This document shows positions 13,337 through 15,443 of a stretch of DNA of 15,443 nt, in pieces (position 1 is the first letter of the stretch; each line of letters starts with the position of its first letter). The translations under genes and the position numbers were made by a program. The DNA comes from Candidatus Microgenomates bacterium (lineage in GTDB: Bacteria; Patescibacteriota; Microgenomatia; UBA1406; GWC2-37-13), in assembly GCA_016178125.1 (NCBI GenBank), contig JACOTV010000065.1, positions 1-15,443 of the forward strand, written 5' to 3'. The notes beneath the pieces are model-generated. The model ran no database searches, was not told the origin of the DNA, and saw only the letters and a program-made list of their open reading frames with translations.

Positions 13337-14143
13337 TTACGATAATAATACTCCTCCATCGACGATGATTTGTGTACCGGTCATATACGACGACATGTCT
13401 GATGCTAAAAACAATGCAACCTTACCAATCTCATCGGGGTCACCGAATCGATGCATGGGAATTTTTGCCAGAAATGACTCGGTTATTTTATTCATGTCGA
13501 CACCCTGCGGCGCGGGGGCTGCCGATTGGAGTTTCTTAACTCCTGGGGTGAGTATGCCGCCTGGGGCGATAGCATTTACCCATATCTTATGGGGCGCAAG
13601 CTCTAGTGCACTGTTTTTTGTGAACCCCCAAGCCCCATGCTTTGACGCATCGTAATGTGCCAAGCCCACCGATGATGGATGCAATGCATCAATCGATGTT
13701 ATATTTATGATCTTTCCACCGCGCCCCTGCTTAATCATTTGTTCGGCGACATGCTTGGTACACAAAAATACCCCCTTCAAATTTACGGCTAGCACGGCTT
13801 CAAAATCGGCAAGAGTCATGTTCATAACAGGCATTGAAGGATAAATGCCGGCGTTATTTACTAAAATATCGATTCCGCCAAACGCCTCAACGGTTTCGCG
13901 CTCCATCCGTATTACATCGTCTTCTTTGGATACGTCGACCTCAAGTGCCTTCACAATCCACCCACGTTCAGTGAGTGCTTGGGCCGACCTTTCGGCATCT
14001 TCGCGCTTGCGGCTTGCAATCATGACATTTGCCCCGGCTTCGGCAAGGCGATATGCTATTGCGTAGCCTATACCAACCGCCCCGGTTACAATCGCTGTTT
14101 TTCCTGAAAGATCGGTGAGAGTATGTGCTGATGGTGAACTCAT
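13337..14143 (-). CDS. Short-chain dehydrogenase/reductase (SDR) with a shortened glycine motif
   Basis: 268 residues, a classical SDR length. The Rossmann start is VTGAVGIGYAIA: T20-G21-A-V-G24-I-G26 has two residues between TG and GIG where TGxxxGxG proteins have three. Arg45 after the second strand (IASRKRE) points to NADP(H). The remaining signatures are intact: NNAG (96-99), and the catalytic set N121, S150 (ITSID), Y164 and K168 (YDASK). The C-terminal GTQIIVDGG closes the fold. These enzymes oxidise alcohols or reduce ketones; the substrate is unknown. An extended -10 (TGT-TATAGT) lies 6 nt before the ATG, so it is predicted leaderless. It is followed by the PH-domain gene after 1 nt and is divergent from the PNPOx-like gene. 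Confidence 0.95.
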   Translation of the reverse strand: MSSPSAHTLTDLSGKTAIVTGAVGIGYAIAYRLAEAGANVMIASRKREDAERSAQALTERGWIVKALEVDVSKEDDVIRMERETVEAFGGIDILVNNAGIYPSMPVMNMTLADFEAVLAVNLKGVFLCTKHVAEQMIKQGRGGKIINITSIDALHPSSVGLAHYDASKHGAWGFTKNSALELAPHKIWVNAIAPGGILTPGVKKLQSAAPAPQGVDMNKITESFLAKIPMHRFGDPDEIGKVALFLASDMSSYMTGTQIIVDGGVLLS

Positions 14144-14149
14144 AGTTAA

Positions 14150-14158
14150 ACTATAACA
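14150..14158 (-). promoter_or_regulatory. Extended -10 (TGT-TATAGT) of the SDR gene, leaderless spacing
   Basis: TG-T-TATAGT on the minus strand lies exactly 6 nt before ATG 14143. The -35 region is weak. Confidence 0.6.
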
Positions 14159-14234
14159 CCAGTATATACCAGTCCTATTGAGCCGTGTTACGAATACGAA
14201 GTGATATGGGTCACGGAAGAATATACGGAGCGTC

Positions 14235-14243
14235 TGATATAGT
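14235..14243 (+). promoter_or_regulatory. Extended -10 (TGA-TATAGT) of the PNPOx-like gene
   Basis: TG-A-TATAGT is followed by 8 nt and ATG 14252, so the leader would be 0-2 nt. The 108-nt divergent region shared with the SDR gene shows no other clear site. Confidence 0.55.
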
Positions 14244-14251
14244 TAATACGT

Positions 14252-14728
14252 ATGCATCAAAAAGAAAACACCACAGAAGCACTTTTCGCGTTTATTAAGG
14301 AGCATCCGGCGGCTCACTTGGCAACAGTGACCCACGACGGAAAACCGTTCGCATCCACCGTTTATGTGTATGCAAACACCTCGGCAGAGATCTATATAGC
14401 CACCCTCGAAGAAACGGAAAAATTTAAGAATATCCAGGCAAATCGATACGTAGCACTCGTGATAACCGACGAAGTAAACCAGCGTACCGTTCAAATCCAA
14501 GGTACGGCTGCTGAGGAGACAGACCCAGAAGTCAGAATGGCAATGATTCAACAGCTTGCACAAGTACAGGCCAGGAATAAATCAGGTTGGCCACCTCCCA
14601 TCATAAAGCTCGATAAAGGCCGTGTGCGCTTGGTTAAAGTTGTCCCTACCTGGATCCGTTTTTCTGATTTCGGTGATTCAGACACAGTTGTGCAGTTTGA
14701 AGTGGCAGAGCGCAACACAAAACGATAA
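14252..14728 (+). CDS. Pyridoxamine 5'-phosphate oxidase-like (FMN-binding split-barrel) protein
   Basis: 158 residues. The N-terminal helix EALFAFIKEHPAAHLATVTH leads into the strands DGKPFASTVYVYANTSAEIY, then IATLEETEKFKNIQAN and RYVALVITDE, then RTVQIQGTAAEE. This is the order of PNPOx-like split barrels, where the A-T-x-x-x-D-G-x-P and the T-x-K-x-x-N segments contact FMN phosphate. A C-terminal helix and the strand RVRLVKVVPTWIRFSDFG finish the domain. Relatives bind FMN, F420 or haem, and true PNPO activity should not be assumed. A TATAGT box 8 nt upstream supports the start. It converges on the hydroxyacid dehydrogenase gene with 1 nt between the stops. Confidence 0.9.
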   Translation: MHQKENTTEALFAFIKEHPAAHLATVTHDGKPFASTVYVYANTSAEIYIATLEETEKFKNIQANRYVALVITDEVNQRTVQIQGTAAEETDPEVRMAMIQQLAQVQARNKSGWPPPIIKLDKGRVRLVKVVPTWIRFSDFGDSDTVVQFEVAERNTKR

Positions 14729-14729
14729 G

Positions 14730-15443
14730 TCAGGCGACCACATTAATTGGGTTCCCCGAAAAATACGCTTTTACATTTTCTATGGTTGTGTAGGTGATCC
14801 TCAGTAACGCTTCTCGACTGTTAAACGCGTTGTGCGGAGTAATAAGTACAAGCGGATGGTTCATAAGAATATGGTTGTATACCACATTTTGCATATTAAC
14901 TGAGCTGCGATATTCACGAGTTAGCATCACTGCTTCTTCACTCATTTCTTTCTCTTCTTCCATAACATCAAGCGCTACTCCACTAAGGATGTGCTTATCT
15001 AACCCGATCACAATAGCCTCTGTTTCTATAAGTCCACCGCGTGATGTGTTAATGAGATAGGATCCTTTTTTAACGGTGAGTATGTTGTCCTTATTGATAA
15101 TATGTTTTGTGTTTTCGTTATAGGGAATATGAAGCGTTATCACGTCTGATTCTTTCAATAGACGCGCCAAATCTGTATACTCAAAACCATATAACTCCTT
15201 CAGCTTTGGGTTTCGGCTACGGTTATATACCAGTGCGTTCATCCCAAATCCCCGTGAAATACGCAGTACATGTTCGCCGATTTTACCAAGTCCGATGATA
15301 CCAATTGTTTTGCCTTCAAGATCCACTCCCTGTATTTCTTTGTGCTCAAAGTTCAAGTGCTTTGCCTGGTTAACTGATTGATAGATTTTTCTGGTAAGAC
15401 TCAAAATGAGAGCAAATGTATGTTCAGCAACCGTCGTACTCCC
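14730..15443 (-). CDS. D-isomer-specific 2-hydroxyacid dehydrogenase (partial, N-terminus off right edge)
   Basis: 237 residues are visible. The frame continues through the right edge (STTVAEHTFALILSLTRKIY), so the true start is outside the window and the TTG at 15404 is internal. The NAD-binding Rossmann motif is GIIGLGKIGEHV (GxGxxG). The catalytic residues of the family appear in order: Arg in INTSRGGL, Glu in the ALDVMEEE region, and His in ITPHNAFNSREA. A long insertion after DVMEEE and the PHNAFNS ending resemble D-lactate-dehydrogenase-type members (reversible pyruvate/D-lactate, NADH), a plausible role in a fermentative cell. The substrate is inferred from resemblance only. The 3' end faces the PNPOx-like gene with 1 nt between. 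Confidence 0.93.
   Translation of the reverse strand, partial: GSTTVAEHTFALILSLTRKIYQSVNQAKHLNFEHKEIQGVDLEGKTIGIIGLGKIGEHVLRISRGFGMNALVYNRSRNPKLKELYGFEYTDLARLLKESDVITLHIPYNENTKHIINKDNILTVKKGSYLINTSRGGLIETEAIVIGLDKHILSGVALDVMEEEKEMSEEAVMLTREYRSSVNMQNVVYNHILMNHPLVLITPHNAFNSREALLRITYTTIENVKAYFSGNPINVVA

Noticed and set aside
13357..13359. ATG 13359 as the PH-domain protein start
   Set aside because: It overlaps the SDR coding end by 23 nt, while ATG 13335 follows the SDR stop by 1 nt, matching the rarA junction; not fully excluded.
15402..15404. TTG 15404 as the start of the hydroxyacid dehydrogenase
   Set aside because: The frame stays open to the right edge and the upstream residues (STTVAEHTFALI) are typical of the family, so the gene is simply cut by the window.
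1..15443. Alternative genetic code (UGA as Gly), CRISPR arrays, tRNA or rRNA genes, insertion sequences
   Set aside because: UGA ends well-supported genes and is not found inside conserved domains. No spaced direct repeats, tRNA cloverleaf signatures, transposase motifs or target-site duplications were seen by eye.

Overview
The window is a compact stretch of bacterial chromosome. Coding density is very high, genes sit tail-to-tail with 1-12 nt between them or with small overlaps, and TGA is used as a normal stop codon, so the code is standard. Shine-Dalgarno sequences are almost absent; instead many genes have a -10 hexamer 6-9 nt before the start codon, which predicts leaderless mRNAs. Together with small enzymes, several family-orphan proteins and unremarkable base composition, this suggests a Patescibacteria/CPR (Parcubacteria-like) genome. 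That is an inference from style: no rRNA or universal marker is present. No tRNA, rRNA, CRISPR array, insertion sequence or phage gene was seen.

Layout. 1-686 (-): partial membrane-anchored protein. 749-1565 (+): patatin-like lipase broken by a +1 frameshift near 1287-1315, followed by an ATGA overlap with a secreted Cys-rich repeat protein (1562-2566). 2561-3295 (-): NUDIX hydrolase and small dimeric-barrel protein. 3334-4698 (+): chimeric protein, an ATP-cone fused to an N-terminally shortened GT4 glycosyltransferase. 4700-6155 (-): likely operon of a double-psi-barrel-like secreted protein, a small helical protein and a GIY-YIG nuclease. 6245-8717 (+): rarA plus an ATP-grasp-like protein, behind a promoter carrying a perfect GAAC-N4-GTTC palindrome that looks like a Gram-positive-type SOS (LexA/DinR) box. 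8730-9884 (-): GT2 glycosyltransferase and short GNAT acetyltransferase. 9911-10132 (+): small zinc-ribbon ORF with no standard start codon. 10191-12137 (+): polytopic GT-C-like membrane protein with C-terminal TPRs. 12126-12647 (-): second NUDIX hydrolase. 12721-14143 (-): SDR oxidoreductase and bacterial-PH-domain membrane protein. 14252-14728 (+): PNPOx-like flavin-barrel protein. 14730-15443 (-): D-2-hydroxyacid dehydrogenase running off the right edge.

The genes do not form one pathway. Themes are cell-surface and glycan work (two soluble glycosyltransferases, one GT-C-like protein, secreted or anchored proteins), nucleotide housekeeping (two NUDIX proteins), DNA repair (rarA, GIY-YIG) and redox enzymes. 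The best leads are the ATP-cone/GT4 fusion, the disulfide-patterned repeat protein, the leaderless promoter architecture, the SOS-like site before rarA, the zinc-ribbon gene without a normal start, and three perfect 13-bp inverted repeats inside coding sequences.
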